Under the pieces are notes generated by a model, which searched no databases, was not told where the DNA came from, and was given only the letters and a program-made list of their open reading frames with translations. Below, piece after piece: positions 1 through 11,800 of a stretch of DNA of 40,137 nucleotides. Position numbers and translations under genes: made by a program. Source of the stretch: Apostichopus parvimensis (lineage: Eukaryota; Echinodermata; Holothuroidea; Aspidochirotida; Stichopodidae); contig KN894435.1 in NCBI GenBank assembly GCA_000934455.1, positions 12,577-52,713 of the forward strand, written 5' to 3'. Each line of letters starts with the position of its first letter. Position 1 is the first letter of the stretch.

Positions 1-944
1 TATATACATTAGTGAGAGAGGAAAAATGGAAACGTCAAAAATGGAGTTGTCGGTGTAAGGGGTAAGCTGAGGCGCACGCCCCTTCCGAAATCCTCAATCC
101 GTCACTGGCTACCCTGTGTATATAATAGGGATCAGAGCTGTAATTATGACTGTTCCTCTTTCTCTTCCCGGTGTCTTGACGTTTTTCTTCTACTCTCTCC
201 CTCCTTTTCTCCTTTTTTCTCTCCTTCTTTTCCCTTCCTTCCTCTCCTTCCTCCTCTTCCCCCCTCCTCTTTTTCTTTTTTCCTCTTTTTCTTACCCGGG
301 GGGCGCGCGCCCCCAACGCCCCCCCCCTGGATACGCGCCTGATATGAATCATGAGACTGAAGTGTTGAAGGGACCCTCCATGCTAGGCCGACCCAACAGT
401 TAATTAGACCTACAGTTACTGAGACCAACAGTTATATGTATACAGCAATGCATGCTAGTTCGACAGTAAAATACTTAAGTCTAGTAGGCCCTAATTTTTA
501 CTAGGCCTAATTTAGTACTACAAGACCCAGTACTATTACTAGTATAAAGGCTTTATAATTGACGAACCTTCAAATATTACTAGCAATGATACAGCAGGCA
601 ACCTAAACTTTTTGCAGACAAGCAGAGTTCCATATTTCATGAATCCATTTCAGCTACTGTACATGTATGTGCTGTCCAAATTATGGTTTTTTTTTTTTAA
701 GCTTTTAACACCCCCCCCCAGTTTTGCATGTTTTTTTGCATTTTGAAATCTTAATCCCTAAAATTAACCAAAATTAACTCAATATGATAACACTGCTCTC
801 TGGGACCTGACCTGTCTGAGCTTAGACTAAGGCTCAGACTGAGCATAGCAAACAGCATCCAAAGTAAATGGATGTATACTTAGGCCTACACTACAGTTAG
901 CAATTTCATGTGTCAATTTAGGGGTATGTATGTATGTATTTTAG
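1..944. other. Repeat-rich DNA at left edge, no gene seen
   Basis: A pyrimidine-rich tract of CTTCC-type words fills about 185-297 and is followed by a GC-rich gggcgcgcgc/cccccc segment at 298-330, which looks like the end of a dispersed repeat. Short frames here are by-products of the tract. The words taggcct and ctaggcc recur. Confidence 0.6.
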
Positions 945-1190
945 ATCCTCCTGCAAGCAGGAACTCGCGAAGAAGTCATCATTGGCTTATCAAAGCCGCA
1001 AGCTGACCGAAGTCAGTCTCTTAGATTCATATTTAACGTCCATGGTTATGAATTGTCAATTGTCAACAACTCTGTAACTGGACGACATACATTAATCTTG
1101 GAAGTTGGAGGTATGAAAGAACTTGACATGACATACAAGTTTGTGGTCAAATTCTGCTCAATTGTACGGGTCGTAAGCGCAGAACCATAA
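945..1190 (+). other. Unassigned open frame of 81 codons, no start codon
   Basis: After a tag at 942-944 (also a possible acceptor, ttttag) the frame is open to TAA 1188-1190. It reads LLQAGTREEVIIGLSKPQ and continues with NVHGYELSIVNNSVTGRHT. A donor-like ggtatga follows VGG near 1110. It could be an exon of an upstream gene or a piece of a dispersed repeat. I do not recognise the protein, and a second frame is also open for 43 codons, so coding status is doubtful. Confidence 0.25.
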
Positions 1191-2487
1191 ATATTTTGAG
1201 ATCATTATATTTCTGAGGAACTACACATATGAAAAACGCATATAGTTGAGTGAGTTGGATTTTCCTTGTAGACATCGTTGTTCATATGAGCCCACCATGC
1301 TACTAGACCTAGTAATAGTACTTCGCATAACTGGTTCAACCTGCGCTAAAGAATGTGGAAGGCTCCCACTTCATTAGGTTTCGTTGCTTACTTCATTTGT
1401 TTGTCACAGGCAAAATCTGTTTACTTACACATTATTGAACTTGAACAGATCGTCACAGGTAAATGGCCGAATAGTCGTCATTGTTGTTCTAAGAGCAGTC
1501 GATTAACTTAGTCAGATTATAGCCCGGTGGGGCCACGGTCAAATCGAAAACAGCTTTTCGTTTGTGCACTGTACTTATGTTGTACTTCATAAACAAAGAG
1601 TAACAGCACTACACCACTACACACTATACGACACGTGCCTGTTATTTCGTTCAATTGTTGCAAGGACCCTTCCTGCGTTACGCGTTGTAGCTGCACACAC
1701 AATCCCAACTTTACTGTCCCAGAGAAGTCGGAACTACATTGTTAGTTACTACTTAGGCTAGCTCAGGTATAAGGCCCTACTGAAGACTGGAGTGAGGCTG
1801 AGGGTAAGAAGACATGTTGAGTGAAGTTAAAAGCACAATTAAGGTAGCGATTATTTTTATTATATAATTACTATATGTTTAGAACTTGATTGGGCATATT
1901 TGGCCTAACTCTTGTCCTAAGGCTATTGTAATATTAGTAACTTAAAAGGTTTGCACAGTCCTACACTGACGTGTGCTACAGCAGCGTAACTTATAATGGT
2001 TTGTAGAGTACAGTCAGTACATGCTACAATAAAAGCACACTAGGCTATGAATAAGTACTACTAGGCCACAAACTAGGCACAAAAGCTGTTGAAATCAAGA
2101 CCAGCTTAGTATTAGGGCTAAGCACATGTAAAAACCGTGCAATTTCTATTTGCCATCTTATTTTTCAATACTAGACCTAGGCTAGGACTACATGTTGTTT
2201 ACAAAGTTTACATAGGCCTACCCTCGTGCTACAACGTTCAAGAGTTTCAATTTCTCTGTTACTGTTAGTAAGCATTGCGGTAATAACAATTTAGACAAAA
2301 AGTAAAAGAAATTAATTCACATTGATCAGTGAAGTCATCATTGCCCAAAGTTTGTTCTGTCATAACTTACTTGTCTCTGCTCAATTGTCATCTGTTTGTG
2401 TCCAAAACATGAAGAAATAACCTTTAGCTACTGTATGTTCATTGTTCTTTCAAATTGATAAGTGTTCCCAATTGCTTACCCCAACAG
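1191..2487. other. DPP3: Upstream region of DPP3, no gene confirmed
   Basis: No confident coding exon is visible. The DPP3 promoter and untranslated first exon are expected somewhere here or further left, because an acceptor at 2486-2487 precedes the start codon. I cannot place the transcription start. Several copies of taggcct/aggccta words occur between 1870 and 2220. Confidence 0.4.
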
Positions 2488-2528
2488 GTGATTTAAAAAA
2501 AACCTTGACACAAATAAAGATATCCAAC

Positions 2529-2813
2529 ATGGCTGCAGATCAACGCCTTCAATTCATTATACCAAACAAAACACCGATTGTGCCATTAGAATGTTCCACA
2601 GCCTTTCAAAAACTGTCAGACAAGGAAAAGAAGTATGCTCATTACCTCAGCCAGGCAGGATGGGCTGGAGGACTCATTTGTTTGTTGCAGACAAGTCCAG
2701 AATCTCCACTCATCTTTTCGCTTGTGTTAAAACTATTCAAAGCAGAATCCACTGAAGATCTACAAAAGAAAGCCATAGAAAAGGTTGCAGGACTTAGTGC
2801 AGAGGAGTTCCAG
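2529..2813 (+). CDS. DPP3: DPP3 coding exon 1
   Basis: This exon encodes 95 residues starting MAADQRLQF and ends in phase 0 before the donor gtttgt. An acceptor (ccccaacag) ends at 2487, so the exon probably begins at 2488 and includes 41 nt of 5' UTR spliced to an unseen upstream exon. The frame stays open back to 2488 and beyond, so a longer N-terminus from an upstream exon cannot be excluded. The normal family length argues for ATG 2529. Confidence 0.9.
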
Positions 2814-5800
2814 GTTTGTCTTTATATGCAAGTTTCACTTTTTTGAAACACCAATTGAGACCACAGATTTTCTCTATCTTCTTGGTTGTGCAGAATATGA
2901 TATACTGTTCAGGAAGCAGAATGAATCATTCAAGTGGATGATGTATGTATGTTCCACAGTTTGATGAGTTGGCCATTTATCGGATAATTCATATCACACA
3001 CAGTATTCATGATAGTTTACGGTTTGTATTTCTTCACCTTTCTTGATATCCATCTCTTACTGTATGATACCAATGGACAAATTACAGTATATGAGCAATG
3101 ACAGTGGGTTTACTATACAGTACTTTCCAAACATCTGAGGCCACCCTTCTCATATTTATGCTTTTCACATCCTCTATGTTTGTGGTTTTTTCTTACTTTC
3201 AGGCTTTTCTGATGTACTGTTCTGCATTTTTATCCAACTTTGGTAATTACAAATCTTTTGGTGATACCAAGTTTGTCCCAGATATCTCACAGGTAATGAT
3301 GGTTTACATTCTTGAAAGAATTAACTTGCAGCATTGTGGGGCTTGAGAATCAGTCTTAGTGGTTGGTGACATGCATACTATTTATGGTGTTATTTAATCC
3401 CCTGCCCCATCCTGCTCCCTCCCCCCCTCTCCCCCAAAGGATGATGATGTTGATTGGACAATAACATATTAGTTTTACTATCCAACATGTTGTATCTTGT
3501 GGAGAATCTGACAAAATCAACACTTCTATTAAATGTTTGTTAAGAATAATCAAGGTTTCCATTTTAATCAAGTTTCAGTTTAACCACATTGGTGTGACAG
3601 CTGCGATCATTATTGAAAGCTATAGTAGGACATGGCTTGGAATTATAAACCAGAAACAAGCATTTTGGACCTGGGAGCTACAGGGAATAGACCCATTTAT
3701 GTCCTATAGCAACTTCTACATACTCCATTTTGTTTTTCAGATGGGGGGGAGGTGGGAGTTGCAAGGAATAGACTTGTTTATGTCCTATAACAACTTGTAT
3801 ATACTCCATTTTGTATTTTAGATGAGGGGGGGTGGGGGTGAAAGCTGCAGGGAACAGACCCATTTATGTCCTATAACAACTTCTACATACTCCATTTTGT
3901 TTTTCAGATAAGGGGGGAGGGAGGTGGGAGCTGCAGGGAATGACCCATTTATGTCATTTATCAGCTTGTACATACTCCCTTTTTTTTATACGAGGGGTGG
4001 GGGGTTAGGGGGGGGCTGTTGGTGGATGCGAGAGGTGAGGTGTGAGGAAAACAGCACTGTGGGAATTTACCATATTTTTTTTTCTTCACTTTTTGTACAC
4101 CATTTTTCCAGGAAAAGCTTGAGGCGATTGTAATGTGCAGTAAGGCCCACTCAGTAGACCCAAGTGGTGTTGATGAATTGTGGAATCTAGTGAAGGTGCA
4201 GATCTTTTCCCTCGAAGCAAAAGTTCAACAACTTGGACTGGCTGAAAAGGTAGAGAAACAAATTAACAAAATTTATATGTTGTTATCATTACATGGCATT
4301 AGCTGTTCACTGGATTCCATATTATATTTAACCTTTAACTTTCATGTAAAGGATATTCCCAGTTTGTTTATTTGCAAAGCTATGGGTGGATTTAGGTCAT
4401 GAGTTTCCTGTTACCAGGTAGGACTAGTTTACTAGGTCTTGGCGGTACAATAGATTTTGAGAGTTTAAGGTACTCCTCATCACATGTCTATGTGAATGGC
4501 TTCTCTAGATAGAAAATGGCATTATAACGAATTGTTGTAGTTATTAAAACATAGAACATCTTGAGGTAATAGAATATTGGTACCATTATTACCAAAAGAC
4601 TACTTGTCTTTCATTAGTGACAGGAAAGACTGAAAATAATTCCTTATGGAAGCAAAATGATTTTATAGGAGAAAAGGTAGTAATTGAAAACAAGAAGCAA
4701 TAAGCTGTTGCAGAAAGAGGGTTGGGAGGGGGTATTTTGAAACATATCACTTTGATTTGCTTGTTTTATGTATTTTCTGCCTTTGGCTTTCTTTTTGTTC
4801 TCAAGGGTTTGACAACCTACTTCTCATCCAACTGTACCGAAGCTGATGCGGAAATTGCTAAAACATTTATGAATGAAAAGGTGAGCATAGCCTGCATTTG
4901 TTATAAAGGCTCCATTAGGCAGTTTTCTCAATATACAGGTAGGAAAAGTGGGGGGGGGGATGTTGTTTGTCAATAAATATGCTTATTATCTATTTATCTA
5001 GCACAAACCTTTAAAGCAACTCCTTGAAGACACAATTTACCTCCTATTCCTATTCCTAAAATGTGGAATATCCCTTTGCCCATCCCTCACTCCCTTGACA
5101 GTAAATCAGTAAATAAGAAAAATTACTTATAATAACTCATGCTACAGTACAATTCATTTTTTTTTCATGGATGTTATTATGCAATGTTCACAGAAAATCC
5201 AGGCTTACAACACAAGATTGTTCAAGACGGCTGAAAATGGCAAGACAACCTATGAAATACGTCTGGCTTCGTCTGAACTCGGAGGTAAGAGTAACTTTAC
5301 TTTCTAGTATGATCACTCCAAACCTCGTGTTTGTTTTTAGTCGTCAATTTACAGGTAACAGTGTTTTTTTTCCAGTTCATCCACATCGTATCACTCTCTG
5401 ATAATATTCTTTAAGCTTGTCTCCGCTGTTGTATTATATTGCTGTGACATCGACTCTCAGTGAGTCTGTATAGTTTCTTGCACTTTTACTCACTTTCAAG
5501 GATTTGACATTCCTTACACCTGCTCTGTGCATTTTGGCAATCTAGTATCGATGTCGGTGTGAAAGTACTCACATTTGGGCTTATATAGCCTTGTACTCAT
5601 AATAATTGGAATTTTAATTGTACCCATACTCATCCTGTTGTACTTGTACCACCAGGCCTCTAAATTCAGGAAGATGTCAGTGGTTTTTTCATTTGCTGGT
5701 AGGAACAAAGGGCACTGGCAGTTTTCTGCCAGTGGAAGTTATTGTTGCTCTTTCATTACTTGAAGGAAAATGCAAGGGGTGATTTAAATTTGGCCAGGGG

Positions 5801-8800
5801 TATTTTTTTATGCACTGTCTGTTTTTTTCTTTGCAAGTGGCTAAAAATGTTTAATTCATTGTGTGACTACATACAGTAGCTGCTTTAATGTTTGAATTCA
5901 TACTGTAAAAACCTGGCATAAGTCCATGTGATGACCGACAACATCCTACTCGAGTGATATAATTTCGGGTTAAATTTCTCTTTCCTGTTTTTACCTTTCA
6001 CTGAAGCTTGCAATACATGGGTTAAATTTCAGAAAAGTATTATTTTTGCACTTGTCTGTACATATATCTTTCTTCCCTTTTACTTCCCTTCATAATCATA
6101 GATGAGCAAAAAGATTTGAATCTTGGCAAACATGAACATGACAATGTGACCTTCGTTGTGAGCCGTGGTGACTATGCACCCCTCATGGTGCAGGTGGTCG
6201 ATAATTTGAAGAAAGCAAAGGTATCCAGAAATATTTCTCTTTTTTTTCTAAATAGGAAGCAAACCTAGAAATTGAGGTCTTTAATGGGAGGTTATGAGAA
6301 CTTAACAAATGAACTTGACATTATTTACCTCACATTAAGAAGACAGTTTTAATAGCTATGTAGCTTCCCATAGTGTATGTTGTTTGTTATTTGTCATATT
6401 ATCATGTACTACTAGGATATTTCAACAAGCATTTACCAACATAAAGTTGATTTCTTTTCTAGCTGATACTTCCAAACCACAAGCTAGAAGTGAAAATGAA
6501 CAACTTTTTGTTTTTCAAGGAATTTGTTGTTGTGACACTGCATTTTGCAAGGATACATATATATCTATAGGTCTGTACAAGTACATGTATTTTAGTTGAT
6601 TTATTTATATATTTACTTATTTATTTATTTGTTTACTTACTTATTTTTATAGGAATTTGCAGCTAATACTAATGAAGAAAAGATGTTGGAAGGTTACATC
6701 AACAGTTTCAGCTCTGGTTCAGTCGAGGAACATATGGAAGGTTCACGTTACTGGATTCGAGACACTGGACCAATCGTTGAGGGGTAATGATAATAATATT
6801 ATTTAACTTTAATGACTCAATCAACTGGAGTAGTCCACTTATCTTTGAGGGGTAGTAATAATATTATTTAACGTTAATGACTCAATCAACTGGAGTAGTC
6901 CACTAATCCATAGCAGTCTGTGTCTCCTTACAGTCATTACTCTGTATGAAAATGGAACTCATCTCCCTGAATAGTTCTTCAATGTGAAATATTTTTGCAA
7001 AATGTTTGCGAATATAGAAAGCTGCCCTGGAACCTTCATTAACATCAATCTCAAGGCTGTTTATGTAGCAACTTGCATTGATCTTCATCAATTTATGTTT
7101 CTATTCAATACCAACTCAGGCCTTCAGAATTCAGCTATTTCCTGGCTAATTGCCAGTAGATTTTGACATTAGAAAAGAAGACACTGTCAGTTTCTTGCAA
7201 GTAGAAATTAAGAACAAAAAATCACATCGTAACTTGGTTATTAATCGTCAGGCAAAGAATCAACATGTTTTCCTTACCTAACATAAGCGCTATATAAGTG
7301 CTTATTATCAGCAGATATTATTGGGCTGCTCTCAAATGCCTAAACAGTAACGGACGTGTGGTACTTGAGAAACAATGCCAGTGAGAAAAAATTGATTTTA
7401 GCCAGAAGATGTTTTAATGGCTAAAGTTGTGAGATTCTAGCCTGTAACCTCTCATCACAATGCAGTTAGCAGGGAATGATTCAGTGTTGAGTTTCTCAAG
7501 TAGTAGATTTGGGGTTAGGCTTCTATCTCATACATGACTGAAAGTACTATGGTTCTATACACAAAACTGCTACCTATATTTGCATCTGTGTAGCAATTTT
7601 GGCTGTTTTGCTATGCGCTGCTACAAGGGTTTTCAATTAATTATTTTCGAGGTCAGACTCCAGAGAGAAAAGTTGCTTGGAGCAAACGGCCAGACAGAAC
7701 ACATTTCACTATAGCAAGATGGACAGATATGCAGGCCAGGATGGCAGAGTGCTCGAACGTTAGGCCTTGAAACCCTTCAGAAGACCCTATTAGTACAAGA
7801 TTGTGGCCCTATTGTTTTCTAAGTTGGCCAGATTGAAGCCTTCTTCAGACCAGGTTGGGCCTGCAATTGGCCCTTATAAGAACCTCTACTCTACCAGATA
7901 AAACCATTCCATGCATAGCTTGACGAGTCAATATTAATTGAAATAATGAATGAGTAAGGAACATTGACATTTTTAATTTACTATGTGGCTATAGTGATAT
8001 GCAGAAAAAGTGTTCTGTGAGTAATTCTGAATGAGTGTGGCATTACTACATCAGAGGTTATATTTATCTTGCATACTTTCTTCTCAGGTATATTGGTTTC
8101 ATCGAGTCTTATCGAGATCCATTTGGTGTCAGGGGTGAATGGGAAGGTAAGAATACTACTGCCGAGAAACACTGACAGATATAAGCATATTCAATGATTT
8201 AGAGTTTCAATTGCTCAACTAGTGTTTTCATATAACCTGATAGAAAATACAAGTTTTCATCTTCCTGTGCTGTATTGGATTTTCATGATATTCTTTTTAA
8301 CCTATGTTTAGGTGACCAGCTGATTCCCATCAGATATACATGTAATGATTCCATCACAACACTCTGTAGTATTCCTGTGGGGTATATATTCTCATATAAG
8401 CTAGTAACAAACCTGTTTGCCTTTCACCCAATTATGAACACCCTCGCTAGGAAATATCCATAGGGAATGTGTCTTCTTTGATAAGGATATATGCCTAGGA
8501 AGTCTGTTCTTCTGTTCATGGGAATTGTACTTTCTATAGCTTATTTGCCTTAAAATTAAGCCTAGCTGTGATAATAATGTGTGCATATTTGATGATGTTT
8601 TATTTATTCATGCAAACCTGAGGGGGGTATCATATAGCTGCATGGATATGTCTTCACAAGTTGGTCAGCACCTGTTTATTCAAGCAAATTCTGCCGAACA
8701 CAACATCAAGGAAACAACATGTAGTTCAACAGCCAAGGTCGGCTAGTTTCATGCCATGACATTTTGAATATTTATTTTTGATGTTAGGACTTCTCTGACT

Positions 8801-11800
8801 AAAGTGTTCTTTCGTTATCTGTCTTTCAGGATTCGTGGCAATCGTTAACAAAGAGATGAGTGCCAAGTTTGGATCTCTGGTCGAGAATGCAGAGTCTTTC
8901 CTACCCCTGCTTCCCTGGCCGGAGGAATACGAGAAGGACACATTCCTCCGACCGGACTTCACATCTCTGGAAGTCCTCAGTTTTGCATCCTCTGGGATAC
9001 CAGCTGGTATCAACATTCCAAATTGTTAGTGCTGAATCATTCAAATTTACTTTACTTATATTACTCTATATATACTTTGTTATTGTACAGGAGAAGCAAA
9101 GACAACTATCACCTTTACTTTGATATGATAAATAATACATATGATGAACAAGCTCCCTATACAGCTAAGAAATTCTTGTTCTGTTTGAGAGATATAATGG
9201 TTTAGAAAGTCACTATTTGCAGAGCTTCCATCTCACCAGTGTGTTATATCCTAAAGTCATCTTGAGGTGAAAATGTCTTGCTTTTATTACATTGTTTTTT
9301 CCTTGCAAATATTTCCTGACAAGGCCAGTATTGCCAATTGGATTTATGATAACAATTTCTAAAAGCGTTGGCAATGATCAACTCCATCACAAAAAATTAA
9401 TAAGTAAAACAATGGAAAACATTCAAAATTCGAGGATGAGTGTCTAAAAGTCTTTCCTATAGTATATGAAGAAACATTTAATACTGCATGAAGCATTCCA
9501 CTACAAACACTAACCAATGGTGATATAACTTTCTTTGGCCATCATGTGTAGTATAAAATAATCACACAATCATGACAATTTATTTTTTACCACATTTTGA
9601 CTCCTTTATGAAGATGGGCAAATGGGAAAAAAAAGAAAAGAAATGTCAAATAAACTTCAAGTCTCCCTGCCTCTGTTTATCAACGATTCATTTTCATGAA
9701 ATATCATTTTTCGGAAAGGTATTCCAGATATTTCCCCCCCCCCCCCCCCCCCCCTGGAATCTCTCTAGATCTTGAGCAATGTTTTGCTGATTTTCTTGTC
9801 AAGATTTCCTATTGATATCATCCTTTCAGACGATGCCATTCGTCAAAACGAAGGGTTCAAGAATGTTTCCCTGGGAAATGTTTTGGCCGGACACAGCACA
9901 GATCAAGTTGTTACATTCCTAGAGAAGAGTGATATGGTAAAGTTGTTTCCCTATGTTATGTAGCATATTATCTTTATACATTAAGTTATCTATATCTTTG
10001 CTTTGCCTGTTTATTAACTGACATTTGTAGAGTATTAATAGTGGTTTTGTTTGCTTTAATGATGATATTTTGTGATTGCAAAGATTGGGGGGGGTAGGAG
10101 GGGTATTTTGGGGGACATCAATATTTGTTCAGATTGTCACCGCACTGTCTCGCCAATTACCTTCACTGGAAATATTTTGAATATTGCTATGTAATAATAT
10201 TGGCTGGACAAACTTTGGACCCGAACAAACCTAGGACGACCCACCATTTACAGTAGATGTTTTGTGAGATGGCAATGAGTTATTTAGTCAACAAGTGTAC
10301 CACATTTTCTCCATTTTGATATCGTTCATCGTCTATGCTGAAGTCATATTTCCTCATAGAAATTGAGCAAAGTGGTCTTGAAGAACACACAACCCCCTCA
10401 AACAGTTTATAACTTTGGTGACAGTTTGCTAACTCTCCTTCTTCGATCTCTGACTTTGTTATGTAGGAATTGTACACTAAAATGAAGACGCCGTCATTTG
10501 AAGTGCAGGTCGGGCTCCATGAGCTACTGGGACATGGCAGTGGAAAACTTTTCATGAAGAAGGAAGATGGGACTTTTAATTTCAACAAAGATGGAGTCGT
10601 TCACCCTGAAACAAAAGAAAAAGTAAGTTTTGTGTTTAGGATGGCATCTAATGTGTGTATCATGAATAATTTCAGGGGGCTCTCAACCCCCCACCCCTTC
10701 CCTCCACCTCCAATAGCAGAAAGAATTTACAAAAGACAACTTATTGTACAGTTCGTAAATATGAAACATGTATATGTGGTAAAATCAAAACAGTTGAAAA
10801 TTCTTCAATATTGTTTCAAAAGTGGTCAAGTTCTCAAAGGGGAGGGGATACCCCTCCCATTGGCTACATAACATTGTAGCCCCTCTGGAACAAAATGGTG
10901 GTTTTGCCCTCCCCTACCCCCCACTTGCTAATACAATGATGATAATTTCAGTGTTTGAATACTATGCTCCACTTCAGGATGGAAAGTGGAGATATGCTAG
11001 ACGGATGTCGTTGGTTATAGTTTAAAAAAAAAAATTAACATCCCATGGTTGTTACTCTCATGTTGAGTTAAAACCAATGTTGTCACGGTTCATAACCCGA
11101 GTCACTAACAATTAAAAGCGACATGACTGGAACAAGTTCATCAGAAGTTTGCCCCATGGACATAATGTAGTGACTCAAGTCCATGGCTCAACCCTCTAGT
11201 CTGGAAATTAGTTGGAACGAACTTGACTTCTCCTTAAAAATGAAGAAGCTCATTATGACCCTGCTTGGAAATGTTAAATTGGCTGTTGAGAAGGTTTTTA
11301 CTTTTAGTAAATGAGACCTTTAGTATTTTGACTGACACTGTCGATACCGTTCACAAGGTTTCATTTTGTTCCACCGTCTAGGTCTCATCGTGGTATCTGC
11401 CGGGAGAGACCTGGGACTCCAAGTTCCCCGTCATCAGCTCATCCTACGAAGAATGCCGGGCAGAATGTGTAGGCATCTATCTGTGCACCTCCAGAGAAAT
11501 ATTGAAGTAAGTAGTCATGAAGTGACTTGTTTGCAGCTCTGGTCAAAGAAAATTAATCGTAACGTTCTTAGATGGGTGAAAGAAGATTTAACAGAGCATC
11601 TAGTCTTTAGCTTTCATCCCCTATAAAGAATATGCACACAGTCAACTTAAAAATTATCAGAAGAGCAGGTGGGGTTGTGGAGGGGGGGCAGTGAGGTACA
11701 TTATCGGGAGTAGTACATTATAGATCACCTAGTTAATGATTTTGTTGCTGGTATTCCAACCTTTATTTTGAATAGTCTGAGTGGAAAAGTCTTTATCAGG

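Noticed and set aside
35-428. Reading frames on both strands over the CT-rich tract
   Set aside because: They translate a simple pyrimidine/purine tract into Lys/Glu/Arg or Phe/Leu/Ser repeats; no domain or splice context.
3537-3863. Open frames with repeated peptide [11 protein letters not shown]
   Set aside because: They are translations of the intronic tandem array in DPP3 intron 2.
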